Positions 43,600 to 55,797 are shown, numbered from the stretch's first letter. The stretch: DNA of 64,000 nucleotides from Parietaria judaica (GCA_954871525.1 OX940862.1:43579732-43643731); one strand, 5' to 3'. The notes: a model not told the origin generated them from the sequence alone. Translations and numbers: made by a program.

Positions 43600-46102
43600 T
43601 AACCATCAGGTGGAATGTAGATGTGATAGCTTAGAGTTTGTTGAGGGTCGGTCTTCCAAGGATGATGTTGTACGCTGACGGTTGATTGGTGACCAGGTAA
43701 TTGATCATCCTTGTGATTTGAGCTCCCCCTTCTGGCCTAAATGTCGTTAGTAGCTCGATGGTGCCTTCGTTGAGGATTGGATTCCCGTTGAAGCCGTAAA
43801 GCGGGGTCTTGATTGGCGTAGGGGAGATATTCCCTTAATCCATGCGGTCTAAAATTGCTCGGAAGATGATGTCTGCCGAGCTCCCGTTGTCGATTAGCAC
43901 TCGCCTTACTTTGTTGTAGGCAATTTGCGTCTCAATCACAATTGCGTCGTTGTGCGGGTGTAGTACTATTCGAGCTTCTTCTTGCGTGAAAATTATTGTC
44001 TCGCTTGGGAAAATCGTTGGTGGTTTTGATAGGTTGGTCAGGTTGACTCGGTGTACTTCTTTGTTATCTTCTAAGGCTCGGGCGTATTTCTTTTGCTCAT
44101 TGCCAGTGTCCCATGTCTCGGGCCCACGAAGGATGGTCGAAATGATATTGTACTGGGTGGTCTTGGCTTTTTCTCGATCTCGGTTATGGTGGGACCCCCC
44201 TGGATCGTCGTCTTGGGGCCGCTCGATTGCTTGCGGCTTCTTACTAGAGGATGGCTCTTTCCTCGTCGTCATTTTCTTGACAAATTCCTTTAGTTGTCCG
44301 TCCTGGATTAGTTCCTTGATTTGTTTCTTCAGATTCCAACATTGGGCTGTCGTATGCCCGTGATCTTGGTGGAACTCACAGTATCGACTCTTGTCTTTGT
44401 TGGAGTTCGTCATCGGTTTGAGGGGGACAAATTTGTCTCCGTGGAGGCTGAGGATCATAGCCGGTGATTCTGTCAAGGGGGTGAAGTTTGTATCCCTCCA
44501 GAACTTCTCGACTCGTTTTGGTTGTTGTTCTTGGATGCTTGAGCCTTGTTGTTGTCGTAGTTTCTTTCTCTGTGGCTCTTCGTCACTGATCTTGCTATTG
44601 TCTCGGCGCCGACTTCCTTGGTTAATCTCGCTTCGGTTGTTTAAGTATTCTTCGACTGAGATGTGTTGTGCCGCTCTCGCCATCAACTCTGCCATAGAGG
44701 TCGGCCTCTTCGCGACGAGCGATCGAGCAAAGTCGCCCTACGGGAGGCCGTCGATCACAGCGATGATGGCGTCGTTATCGTTGTAGTCGGCGACTTTGTT
44801 GGCCTCTTTGATGAACCTATTCAGGTAGGCTTGGAGGGATTCATCTTCGTGCTGCTTGAGGGACCATAGGTAAGACTTTTCTTTTCGCTGTATCACCGAA
44901 CTTGCAAAACGGGAGATGAAATGCTCTTTCAACTCTTAAAAATATCCTTTGGAACCCTTTGGGAGTCGTTGGTGCCATTCAAAAGCGAGACCGGCGAGGA
45001 TGAGGCAGAACGCTTGGCACATCGTGGAAGCGGAACATTTCTTCACTGGCATCGATAACTGATATTGGACAAGGTGGTATGTGGGGTCGGTGGTACCGTC
45101 GTAGATGAGATTTGGTGGGAAGAGGAGGTCTCCTACAATATCATCTGTGAGTATGCGATCGGCGAGAGGGGAGACGGTTCCTTCAACTACGCTTCGGATG
45201 GTTGGGCTCTCATCTGTGGCCGCCATGAGCTCTTGAACTTTTCTCTCTAGTGCGTGATCGACGTCTCTTAATCCGGAGTCGTTTGTCGGGGCTGTCCCTC
45301 GAGATGGTATCGTGATGGCAATCTCATCCCCGTCGCTAGTCGTGCCGGGATGCTTTGCGGGTGACGAGGTCTTTCAGACATCCTCGTTTCATCGTCGTCT
45401 TCGTAATCTTGGGAGCTCTCGTTATGAGAAGTTCCTCGTCGACGGTTAATGTGCTGTCGCAGATCTTCGTCTTGACCGTGGAAGTTGATGCGGCCTCTGA
45501 GGTTCTCCTCGTTTTCCACGTGTGCTCTGACGTTCGTACGTTATGGTGGGTTAAATCTTTGCGCTACTCCGCTATCTGCCACGTCTTCTTCTGTCCCAAG
45601 TCGGTCGAACGCCGATCTCCGCATCGCTTGCGATTACGCCGGTCTCTGAATATCTTCGGGGTCTAATTATTGCCGAGTCTCGGGACGAAGTCTCTGTGTC
45701 GGCTCTAGCGCTTCCTCCGTTGGACTTCCTTCTTCACTGAATACTTCTTGAACGGAAGTGTCGTGTCCTAGGCGTTTGGAGACTAGCCCGGTCAGCCGGA
45801 ATATGGTGTCTTCTATCTGTGTTACTCGCTCATCGGTTTCGTGGCTTGTTGGATCTTGGCGGACGCTTGTCTCTGGTTGATTTCGAGCTCGGTTCTGGCG
45901 TGCGTGGACCTGAGCTCGTGTTCTGGACAACGCTTGTCGCTGGGCGGGATGATGTATGTTCTGTTGACTTGGTCGACATCCTAGAAGATGGAAAGAAGAG
46001 GTTGAAAAAACGGTTGATGGGGGGGTACTCGGTGGCTTGATCTCGATATTGTACCCCTCCTTCTAGCGCCAAAATGTTGATGTCGAAAAATGGATCAAAC
46101 AC
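43600..46102 (-). pseudogene. gypsy gag and aspartic protease, broken
   Basis: Minus-strand coding relic starting MFDPFFDINILALEGG near 46102. Order: low-complexity N-terminal part with frameshifts (about 46102-45270), capsid core (TDPTYHLVQYQLSMPVKKCS, GLAFEWHQRLPKGSKGYF; then LKQHEDESLQAYLNRFIKEA), a CCHC-like region CEFHQDHGHTTAQCWNLK, and the protease with VLIDNGSSADIIF and IILGRPTLN near the end. In-frame stops occur at about 44935 and 44736, and the protease frame ends at about 43675 with no polymerase behind it. The capsid-to-protease frame is otherwise continuous for 1.4 kb. Confidence 0.85.
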
Positions 46103-47126
46103 TGTAGCGGCCCAAAGCTGGATATTGGGCCACGCCCATCGCCGTTTGTTGACTTTCCTGGGCTAGATGCTTAACTCACTGTTCTTGAAGGATTTGAGAG
46201 AGCTAGGGGTGGTGATGATATGATGCCGCGCCTCGTTGAGTGTGGTGAGGCTGCCTACGTACCCACTTGCAGCTAAGTGGGATCAGGTGATCATCTCATA
46301 GTTCAAAGAAGGCGTTGACAGAGCCGTTCCTAGCTGTCTTGGACGAGCCGGGAGTTAATGGACGTGGAGACGTGGATTTGTTCGGCGCCTTCTCTATAGA
46401 ATTCGGTGATTCCTTCGGCGCTTCTGCTCTAGCTGGTCGAAGTAGGATGGCGCTCGGACCTTCCTCTAAGGAGTCGGCGATTCCTCCGGCGCTTCCGCTC
46501 TAGCTGGTGGGAGTAGGACGATGCTCAAACCTTCCTCTAGGGAGTTAGCGATTCCTCCGGTAGGCCGGGAATTTCTCCAGCGCTTCCGATCAAGCTAGCT
46601 CCTCCGGCAGATCGAACTGGAACCGGGTCCTGCGACCCATTACCGCAAAGTCTTAGGACTTGGGATATAGGTCGGCGACCACTGAAAACCGGAGCCTCCG
46701 TAGGGCAGGTCGTCGATCAGGTGCTTCCGCTCGAGCTGACACCTCCATTCCGACCTTAGTCGGGTAAACCTGTCGGAATATACATATGGAAGAGAGAAAA
46801 CGGTGTTTATCGCTATATAGAGCGTTTGAATCGGAGTTACCGTTTGAATGAAATCAAGCTCCTATTTATAGAAGGAGCCGGGGGCCTATGAGCAGTAAAA
46901 TATTGTCGTTTTGGTCCTTCACGCCGCGGCGGCGCGGGTTAACCTTAATAGGCGCGAAAGTACATATTGACGTCCCGTTACGGCGCGGGAATGGTGCGTT
47001 TTATTAGTTACTTTTATTTCAATAATTAAAATTGTTTCCGCGGTTTTTAGGCTTTTTGTTTTTTTGATATGGGCCTCCGAGGGGCGTTTTTGGGCCAAAA
47101 TTGATTTTCTTAAAACACCCATAACA
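46075..47126 (-). repeat. 5' LTR of the gag-only gypsy element
   Basis: 1,052 bp on the minus strand, starting TGTTATGGGTGTTTTAAG and ending CGACATCAACA. A TATA-type CTATAAATAG lies at about 46862-46871. Its end carries CAGTGTTTGATCC, shared with the solo LTR at 11147-12701. Confidence 0.88.
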
Positions 47127-47897
47127 CTATAATATGTACACTAGAATAAGTTCATTTTTGTGATTCTTACAAAATCATTATTTTTATTTTTATTTTTTAG
47201 ACTAAACCTGCATTTGACTGTTTTGCAACACACCTGCATTTGATTTTTAGCAATGAAAAATATTAATATTATTTTTGTTTATATATGTACTTGTGTAGAT
47301 TATAATTACAATTTTCAAAAGTCTATTATAGATTAACCAATTATATATGAATTGAGAGGATTAAATGATTGATTGTATTGCTTATACAAACTTATATAAT
47401 TTGTTTGTATAAAGAAAATACAAAATTTATTTAGTTATTTAAAATTCTTAACTATTAATATAATTTGTTTCAAAAGTTTATTTTAGTTGCATAGCAAACG
47501 ATAATTATTGCATCTCATGTTCTAATTTTCTGTTAAAAACTTCTACAAAGACATAAAAAATAGTTACCCTATATCATAGTGTATCAATTGGCGATGAAGA
47601 TAAAAATGAAGCTGTGTTTCATTATGCCAAAACTAAACATAGAATATCATAATTAAATAAAACATGCATAGAAAATATGACTTTTATAAGTATTTAATCT
47701 TTAATTAGTAGGGTTTATATAAGTGGAAGAAAAGATTTAACCTAGGGTCCATTAACAAACAATAACCTAAAGCTCACTATATACGTCACTTAATGAAGTA
47801 AAATAAATAAACCCTAATATCTAACTATTAAGTCTAAATAAATATCTAATAATTAAACCTAACATCTAATAATAACAGTCGAATCCCATCAGCGTCA
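47127..47897. other. Intergenic DNA and SUC 3' flank
   Basis: AT-rich sequence with no gene, which includes the 3' UTR of the minus-strand sucrose transporter (about 47700-47897). Confidence 0.5.
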
Positions 47898-48267
47898 TCA
47901 GTGCGCCATCATCGGGACCGGCGGCGTTGCGTCCTTTGCAGAGGCGGGGATGTCCGGGGCCAGTGACGGCAGCAAAGTGAGGGCGAGAACCCCGCTGGCT
48001 GCTGCCGCCACTGCAGCCACCACGAACGCCGGCACATTGCTCCCTCCGAACAGCGCGTCCCACGGCCCGCTCAACACCGAGACAAACATCTGCGTTCAAG
48101 TATTTGAATTATTAAAACACAAGGTATAATCATGCAATAATGTTCAACCCCTTATGTATATTGAATATGTAATACAATATTTATTTTTATATTTTGTTTG
48201 TTTACCTGTGGAACCACAATAGCAAGATTCAGTACTCCCAAGGAAAGCCCTGCTCAACAAACCATAG

Positions 48268-48328
<61 letters not shown>

Positions 48329-50100
48329 GGTTGTAACTAAATAAATATACCTTGACCTGCACCACTTGAGATTGAAATTATAGATGCCATAGCAAAAGGA
48401 GTACTGTAAGTAACCTGCATAAATAAATTAAAATGCCAATTTAATTACACATAACCATAATTATTCAAAATCATAATTGATTGATTATTCATATGCCAAT
48501 TTAAATGTGTGTTAATGAAATTCAAATCTAAGCCATGAATTAACTTACCGCCAGAGGAATGCCCAATGCTGAAAACACGGCGAGCGCGCCGCCCTTAACA
48601 GCCGCCGTCGGGGCGGTAACCGCTGCTCCCCCGCCTCGGCTAGCCTCGGCCATCTTGGTGATGAGCACCGTCGCGGCGAGGCACGCCGCGAGAAAAAAGT
48701 TGAGCACTCCCCATACTCGCTTGGCCCCACCCAGGAGCCGCGCCAACGGCTCCACGCCGAGCGACATGAAGCCGAGCACCACAGAGTTGAGCATGAGGCC
48801 GAGCGCGCCGGCATGGACGCCGCTGTTGTAGAGCCGCCCCGATACGCCCGGCGCACCCACCTCACCGCCGTACACCTCCTTCCCCATCCAGTCAGTGTCG
48901 TAGAGCAGGAACGGGAACCACGCGATCCAGTTGAGGCATGTGACGAGGAGCAAGATCCACATCGGCCGCTTGAGCTCGCGGAAGGCGCCGACCATCTCGC
49001 AGAAGAAGGGCACGGAGGTGGTCTCCGGGTTGACAGGGGCGGAGCAGAGGGGCTTCTCGGTGACGGAGTAGAGCGCGACGAAGGTAAGGAAGAGGAGGAG
49101 GGTGATGGACATGAAGAAGCAGGTCTTGAGGTTGGCGCAGTAGGTCATGTCGCAGGCCTCGGTGTGGGTGAAAGGGAGGAACTTGTAGAGGTTGCGGTAT
49201 GATCCGGCCGCGTAGCCGAGCACGTTTCCGACCGCCATGAAGAACGAGTAGAACCCGTTCGACATCCGCATCTTGCGCGGGTCATCACCGGAAAGGTCCG
49301 CCAGGAGGGCACGGCAAGGACCCTGAAACACAACTTTCCATTGATTAAAACTTGAAATCTTTATTATAAAATATTGATCTTATTTTTCAGTCCTAATTAG
49401 TTCGAAAAACTTGGTCATACAAAAATATAAAAATATTCAAACAAATTATTTTCTTTTTTCGCAGATAGTTACTGAATTTTATTATGTTTCTATATTTGAT
49501 TATTACTTCCCTACCACATGTATTAATAGATATGAATTAATCCATAATTTAAAAATCAATAAATGCATGCAGTAATCAGATTCATAATTTTGCAATAATG
49601 AATAGAAAATCTACCTGAAGCATGTTATTGGCGACGTCGAGGATCCAGAACCCTACGACGTAGACCGCAACGGCGCGCGGCTTGGTCTTCTTCTGGAGAT
49701 CGTCGCCGGAGAGGTGGCCAATGTCGCTGGCGTAGCCAATGAGGAAGGCGGCGGCAGCTACGAGGACGGCTCCCGCGACGATGAACGGCCTGCGGCGGCC
49801 GAAGCGGGAGGCGCAGCGGTCGCTGTAGTAGCCGACGATGGGCTGCACGAGCAAGCCGGAGATGGGGCCGCAGAGCCAGATGAAGGAGGCCCACGCGTGG
49901 GGGACCCCCAGCATCTGCACGTACGGCGTCAACAGGGACAGCTGCAGGGCCCACCCGAACTGGATCCCCGCCGCGACAGACGCCACCGCAATCAGCTTCC
50001 GCGTCGGGCTAGCCACCATCGCCTCTGAACCGGACCCACTTTCGACCTCCATTGAAGAACCCTCTCTTTTTTTCTTATCTGTCAAGGGTTTGTTTCCCAT
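47898..50100 (-). CDS. Sucrose/proton symporter (SUC/SUT family)
   Basis: Five exons on the minus strand: 50100-49615, 49322-48549, 48414-48351, 48249-48206 and 48089-47898; all introns are GT-AG and the sum is 519 residues, normal for plant sucrose transporters. The protein is a 12-helix major facilitator that imports sucrose with protons at the plasma membrane, for example in phloem loading. Motifs: [20 protein letters not shown] in helix 1, GVPHAW with the conserved His, [20 protein letters not shown], the RFGRRRPFI loop signature, and in exon 2 [26 protein letters not shown] and [17 protein letters not shown]. Exons 3-5 give [28 protein letters not shown] and [12 protein letters not shown]. 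The N terminus is short, as in type I (dicot) members. Exons 1 and 2 are markedly GC-rich compared with their surroundings. A TAA microsatellite sits in intron 3. Confidence 0.95.
48270..48327. repeat. (TAA)n microsatellite in a SUC intron
   Basis: About 19 TAA units in the intron between the third and fourth coding exons of the sucrose transporter; a likely length-variable marker. The Leu-rich frame read through it on the minus strand is not a gene. Confidence 0.9.
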
Positions 50101-50174
50101 AAGTAACGATCAGTACTGAAAGTCGGCAAAGCAAACACAGCCACTTCTGAGTTCTGATAATACAACACACACTA

Positions 50175-50207
<33 letters not shown>

Positions 50208-50895
50208 AGAATATATATAACGATCACTAATGCATGTATATACAGGGAGAGAAAGAAACCCTAAGCCAGGCATGAGAGAACGCGTTCTCTGATTGATTTT
50301 TAATACAAGTGTTGCACACACACTGTGACACGCACATAAAAAAATATATAACGAACCAGATAAAGAAGAAAACCAACGAACTGAAAACTTAGTGATTGAG
50401 GAAGCACCGAAGCAGCCGTGCGCAGAGGAATGAGGTTTCAGAACGCAGAGGAATGACGATCACGATTTGTTTTTAACATGATATATATATATATATATAT
50501 ATACATCAATTTGATATGATACGTAGCATTTAAACAGGTTATCGTATCATATCCCTAATAAAGATAATAATCGAATACTAGTAAAGATAATATTACGATT
50601 TTTTTTTTCTCTTTTTTTTTTTTGAAATTTCTTTGACTATGCTAAGTTGACCACCTTCCTTGTTCGCTGGCTGCGGTCGCAGCTTTCACCTCATTGCAAG
50701 TAATGGTTTATGAACTTTTCAACTCTTGAATCCAGAAGTAAGAAAAAATTATAATCAATGGCTGCAAATGCAAATACACGATGTACAATCTCTATGTTAT
50801 CTATTTAAATTACATTCAAAATCTCATGTTCTGGTCCATAATAGGTTATGGCCGAACCGGAAATTATATCCATCGGGTACTCAGGTAATGACCCG
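50101..50895 (-). promoter_or_regulatory. SUC 5' UTR and upstream region
   Basis: Read on the minus strand, a (GA)n tract at 50175-50195 with an adjoining TATATACACAG stretch (50196-50207) lies about 75-110 bp before the ATG and may be the core promoter or leader. Further upstream are a (TA)n run (50483-50502) and a poly-T tract (50599-50622). No other gene is seen. Confidence 0.4.
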
Positions 50896-51454
50896 CAGTG
50901 GCGGAGCCAGGATATCAATTCAAGTGGTGTATAATGAAGGTAATTTTTTTTTAAACAATATTTAAGTAAATTTTTTAATTTCTTTTCCAAGCACACAAAT
51001 AACAATAACAACATAATAATATTACAACTTCATTAAAAAGATAAATAAATAATTTTACCTAGTACAAAATATGACTTCATGTTTTTATCATTTGAATATA
51101 TTGCATAAGCCTCGTCAACAGATTAATTTATACTTTAGATTAATTAGAATAAAAAAATAAAAGATTTAAATAATGATATTTAACAACTATAAATATCTTA
51201 GTATTCAATTATTATTAATTTAATATTTTCAAAAGAAAGTTAAATAGCATAATAATATACGAAGTTTTCTTTCTTTACATAGTTTTGAGCAATATTATTA
51301 TAAAATAATAAACTGTAATATTAAATATCTGTTAACATGATTATCATTAATGAGTTTTCTTTTATTATACTTTCAAATACACAAATAGTCTTTTTCTTAA
51401 TAAGTAATATTAATATGTTGCTGCACCAATAATATATCTATATATATATATATA

Positions 51455-52829
51455 GGGTAATTAGCGGCATAAATGGCCAAAGTTTTTGAATTTCTTTAGG
51501 CATGATGCCAATGCCAAAAAACGACGACAAAAGTCCCTAATGTGCACTAATCACACTAATTGCAAAATTTTATGCAACTTATTGGATGACTGTTAGTCAA
51601 TTGATGATATGGCACTGTTGACCGCCACGCAAACATCTACATGGCATGCCACGTCATTTTTAATCTATTTCCCACGTTATTTCTTTTTTGCAATTCTTTT
51701 ACGTGGCCCACTTTTCTTCTCGCCTTCTCCTGTTGACACGTGTCCATTCTCTCTTTCCCACACTATGACATGTGCCATCCAAATAACTAGCCTTTTTTTT
51801 TTTGCTTTTGTAACGTTGGAACCCAGAGCCCAAAGAAACAAAACACTAAACCACCGAAGTTATTTGGTGACAAATTGTACTGAATATGACAATTTAAATA
51901 GCAAACATATTAAGAGATTATCAAGATAAGTATAATTAACTAAACCAATAGGAAATAATTTCGTGTAATTGACATGCCAAGTAGACCACATTATCTAAAG
52001 TTTGGTTTTAGTTGGACTTTATCAAAATAAGTATAAAATTTCTCAACAATCAATAGGGTTTACGTTAGTCGAGTCCTATTATTCATTTTTTTAAAATTTC
52101 TATAGATTTATGATCATCATGTTTATTAACTAATCATAATATTCTAGCTACAGTAGCTATGCTAAACTGATTTTATTTATTTAATTAGTCGTGACATTGT
52201 TAATAAATAGATAAATTTATTTCATATTTATTTTACTTTATTAAATTATCATAAGATGTAAGTATTTAAAACTTATAAGTTGGATAATATATACAATTTT
52301 AGTAGTATTTTCAACCACTACCTGAAAATAAACTTATAAGTAGGATATATTTACAACTATAGTAGTATTTTCAACCACTACCCGTAAAAATGACGGATAA
52401 TAAAAAAAAATATCTCACATATTAATGGATATGTTTGCTATTTAAATTTTTATATCCATTACATTTTGACACCAAATACTTTTGATCTAGTAATATAGTA
52501 CTTTGTTTATCTGTGTTTGGTCATGGGTTCCAAAATATAAATACAAAATATTTTGGTTACTTATTTGGATGACACGTGGGACAATGTGGGAGAGAGAGAG
52601 AGAGAAAGAGAATATGTACACGTGGCAACGTGAGAGAGGGCGAGAAAATAAGTAGTCCCCGTAAAGCAATTGAAAAAAAAAAAAAGATGTGGCAATTTTT
52701 TAAAAAAAATGACATGGCGTGCCACGTAGATGTCCGCGTGTCAGTCAACACTGCCACATCACTAGTTGGGCATTGGCATCATGCATAAGGGAATTCAAAA
52801 ACCTTGGCCACTTATGCCGCTAATTACCC
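51455..52829. mobile_element. Long-inverted-repeat Mutator-like element nested in the hAT element
   Basis: It starts GGGTAATTAGCGGCATAAAT and ends with the reverse complement (ATGCCGCTAATTACCC). The arms stay complementary for several hundred bp, including GGCATGATGCCAATGCC, GGCATGCCACGT and GACACGTGTCC-like segments, with a loop in the middle. The flanks are ATATATATA on both sides, a possible 9-bp duplication but in a low-complexity context. The GGGTAA...GCGGC start is like that of the element at 6198. There is no coding region. Confidence 0.75.
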
Positions 52830-52879
52830 ATATATATATATGCACATTAACCAAAAAAAATTGAAAAAAAAAATAAAGA

Positions 52880-52958
52880 AGACCACTCAGATTCGAGCTC
52901 GGGTTGTTAAAAGATCAAGTCGTTATAAGGAAGCACAGACCAACTGAGCTGCAGGTAC
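52880..52958 (-). other. tRNA-like sequence (box A and box B)
   Basis: On the minus strand GCAGCTCAGTTGGT matches the tRNA D-arm/box A, and GAGCTCGAATCTG, about 45 bp on, resembles box B (GGTTCGAATCC). The acceptor stem does not pair and no intact cloverleaf forms, so it is not a tRNA gene. It may be a SINE relic or a tRNA-like part of the hAT element that surrounds it. Confidence 0.5.
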
Positions 52959-53103
52959 AATAGCTCTTTTGGTAGAATTCTGAACTATTTTATATTATAT
53001 ATAGGCATTTTTGGTATCTAAAAATAATTTCTTCATTTTAAAATCTTTACGCATCGTTTTCAGGTGGTGCTCATACACTGAGTTCTATGGAGCTCCGCCC
53101 CTG

Positions 53104-54107
53104 AATTGACCCGACACCATAACCGACACAACGGGCCCAATTGGGCCCGAGTTTTAATTATGATAACATTAATTAATTAAAAGAGGAATGGGCCTTTTAA
53201 TGGAAAAAAGTATATTAGGTTAAATACAATGTATTATAAATACCTATTTAACTCATAATTACCAATCACTAATCCTAAACCTAGCCTAGAGAAAATCCAA
53301 GCTACACTCCATTGTAACTCGAATTGGCTTTTCTCCCAGGCTCTTCGTCGATTCGTCGTTTAAGTACCGACAAGGATCTAACCTATCCTCCAATGTACTT
53401 TCTGGTCATCAGACGTTCCCATAATGATGTGATGGACGACGTAGAGGCACGACAATTGGCGTGCTTAATACCGAAGCAAGAGAAACATTCAGCCAGCCAT
53501 AAAATTGGCAAAAGTCTGCGTTTTTGTACTGTTAGAATAAGTACAAAAGTTTGGTAATATTCCTCAAATGATCTCTTAATTTTCGAATTTATTCTAGATC
53601 TAAAGTAGATTGGCCTAAAACATGCCTTTGGGGCACACGACGCGCCCCAAAGGCATGAAATCGAACCTTTCGCTCTCTATAAATACGAGGGCACCCCGCC
53701 ACAATCGGTAAGAACTCGTGAAGCCAAAAGACCTATGTTTCCCGTTTTGTTCATAATTTCCGACTCAAATACTCAACTTATGTTGAGTGTCGGAGCAGGC
53801 GACAGAAAACCCCCCCTCTGTCCCCCTATAGAGTTCATGTTTTGTACTATTTTTACAGGAACGGAGGCAGGTTATACAGGAAAGATTTTTGACCCATCAA
53901 GATCGAGGATCAATTTTCAAGCCCGGTTTGACCTCATGCAGGCGTTGGGCCCGGCCCAAAATCAAGAGTCGGGCCGCATTCCATTTAATTAATTTTTAGG
54001 CATTACAACTACTTTACTGTGTATACAGTTAAGAAATTGGACACGCTATATAGACTCAATATAATAACTAGCTAGCGACACGATAACAATAATTGGTTAA
54101 ATCATCT
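53104..54107. other. LTR-like fragments between two transposons
   Basis: Two promoter-like TATAAATA sites (about 53233 and 53679) are each followed by leader-like sequence. The part around 53775-53900 (CTTATGTTGAGTGTCGGAG followed by a C run) resembles the solo LTR at 12030-12100 (CTAATGTTGAGCGTCGGAG), so an old gypsy LTR is likely. The end, GGGCCCGGCCCAAAATCAAG at about 53948-53967, matches the GC-rich LTR tail of that family. Borders were not found and no gene is seen. Confidence 0.4.
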
Positions 54108-54115
54108 GTTTTCTA

Positions 54116-55789
54116 CAAGGATTTGAATGCCGTTTTTGCCGAAAAATCGTTTGTCGTTATCGACGGAGTAATCGTTTACCGTTGCCGTTATCGTTGGAAA
54201 ACCTATAAAATTTATCGTTTGTCGTTATCGAAACTTATCGAACTTATCGATGGATTAATCGGTTATCGATGGATTTATCGATGGAAAAACTATAAAATAA
54301 TTTTGTACATATAATACACTAAAAATATTATTTGTGTAAATATTTGTGTACATAATGAAAAAAATTGAAGAACTACCTCAATTTAACCAATTTCCTAAGA
54401 ATATGTACTTTTTTGCAATAATAAAATAACGTAAAATTACACAAATAATTTTTTCAAAGTCACAATTTATAAATTATATATAATGTTATAAAACAAAACT
54501 ACACCAAAAAAGTCTATTATCTAGATCAAATTAACTGATTTTTGATACGTACATACTTTTGGCTCAATAACTGTATAATTCAGATAAACATCGAAATGAT
54601 AAAAAAAATATGTCAACCTCACAGTTCGTAAGTTATAATAATTTTTATAAAATGAAACTACACCAAAAAAGTTGACTAAGAAGCTCAAATTAACCAATTT
54701 CCGATACATATGTACTTTTGCCGCATTAAGTTTATAATTAAAAATAAAAGTCAAAATAAAAAATAAAATTGCCAGCCTCACATATTAAAAATCCTATACA
54801 TTTTTATAAAACAACATTACATGAAAAAGATGGATTAACTAGCTCAAATTCACTGTTTTCCAAAACATATGTACTATTGCCATAATAAACTCAAAATTCG
54901 AAAAAACATCAAATTACAAAAAAAATTATGTCAAACACTTAGTTTTCTAATTACACGCGATGTTAATAAATGAAATTACATAAAAAAAATGTTCAAAATA
55001 TAGCTCAAGTTCAATAATTTCCAAAACATAAGTACATTTGCCGCTATTATACAAAATTCGGACAAAGCCTAAAATCACCCCCAAATCTGCAAAAAAAAAA
55101 TTTAACAAAAAGCAGACCATCCATCATAATTCATCCATATTCTTTAATAAACTTAAGAAAAATAAATTTCAAGAACAATATTTGATTCAAAATTACAAAT
55201 TGTACAAGTAAAGTTATATGAAACATAATATTGAACTTTCATTTCAACCTAATACATTACTAAGTAAGTACTAGAAATATCGAATAATATTGTAAAAGTT
55301 TTACATATTTCATGAATCTACAACACTTAAGCTATAAAAGACTGAAAATTTATTTAAAAAAATCCTAAAAATACCTTTATATTCCGAGATTACAAAACCG
55401 TGGAACTTTTGCCGTGATAAACTAATGGCTTTGACTTCCCTATGAGATTGGCGAGAATAAATCCACTTCTCAAGGCGAGAAGCTCGGCAAATGATAGGAT
55501 TCTTGAAGGAGAGGGCGAAATGTGTGGCTGGGAGGTGGAAAAATGAACTTCTTATCGTGAAAAGGCTGAATATATACTAGGGTTATCCTTACCCATAATT
55601 GCGCGAAAAGTCCTTCGATTATCGAGAATTTACTCTTGATAACTTTGGTCGAAATTACCTAGGTTTTCGAAACGATTTTTCGCGAAAAGTATAAAACGGC
55701 AACGATTATGAGAGATAAGTTATCGAGAACCTTATTTCAGCGATTAATCGCCCGATAATCGAACGATTATCTCGAAAATCGAAACCTTG
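54116..55789. mobile_element. CAAGG-end non-autonomous element, copy 2
   Basis: A 1,674-bp element starting CAAGGATTTGAATGCCG and ending CGAAACCTTG, flanked by a perfect 8-bp duplication GTTTTCTA (54108-54115 and 55790-55797). It is in reverse orientation relative to copy 1 at 2937-4248, with about 180 bp of closely similar TTATCG-rich subterminal sequence (GGAGTAATCG, TCGATGGATTAATCGG, GGAAAACCTATAAAAT). The interior consists of about five imperfect units of 146-165 bp, marked near 54410, 54556, 54716, 54883 and 55040 by TACTTTTGCCGCAATAA-like cores. No coding region. Confidence 0.88.
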
Positions 55790-55797
55790 GTTTTCTA

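Larger units (their letters stand above)
41792..47126 (-). mobile_element. Gag-plus-protease-only gypsy element
   Basis: A 5.3 kb minus-strand element: 5' LTR at 46075-47126, a primer-site position starting TTTTGGCGCTAGAAGGAGG, a broken gag-protease frame (46102 down to about 43600), a 68-bp tandem array, a polypurine tract and a 3' LTR at 41792-42712 that lacks its distal end. There is no reverse transcriptase, RNase H or integrase, so it is either a deletion derivative or a member of the non-autonomous gag-only class that uses proteins of relatives. The following bases CTATA (47127-47131) may be one target duplication; the other side is lost. Confidence 0.85.
50896..53103. mobile_element. 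hAT element, non-autonomous, with nested element
   Basis: The left end CAGTGGCGGAGCCAGGAT and the right end (reversed CAGGGGCGGAGCTCCATA) are classic plant hAT terminal repeats. The flanks ATGACCCG (50888-50895) and TTGACCCG (53106-53113) are a near-match duplication, offset by two bases at the right edge, so the exact border there is uncertain. No transposase is present. A second element (51455-52829) is nested inside. Confidence 0.75.

Noticed and set aside
48144..48365. Minus-strand poly-Leu frame as a small membrane protein
   Set aside because: It is the (TAA)n microsatellite read in one frame plus parts of two SUC exons.
52880..52958. A functional tRNA gene
   Set aside because: Box A is good, but box B is degenerate, stems do not pair and no anticodon arm can be placed.
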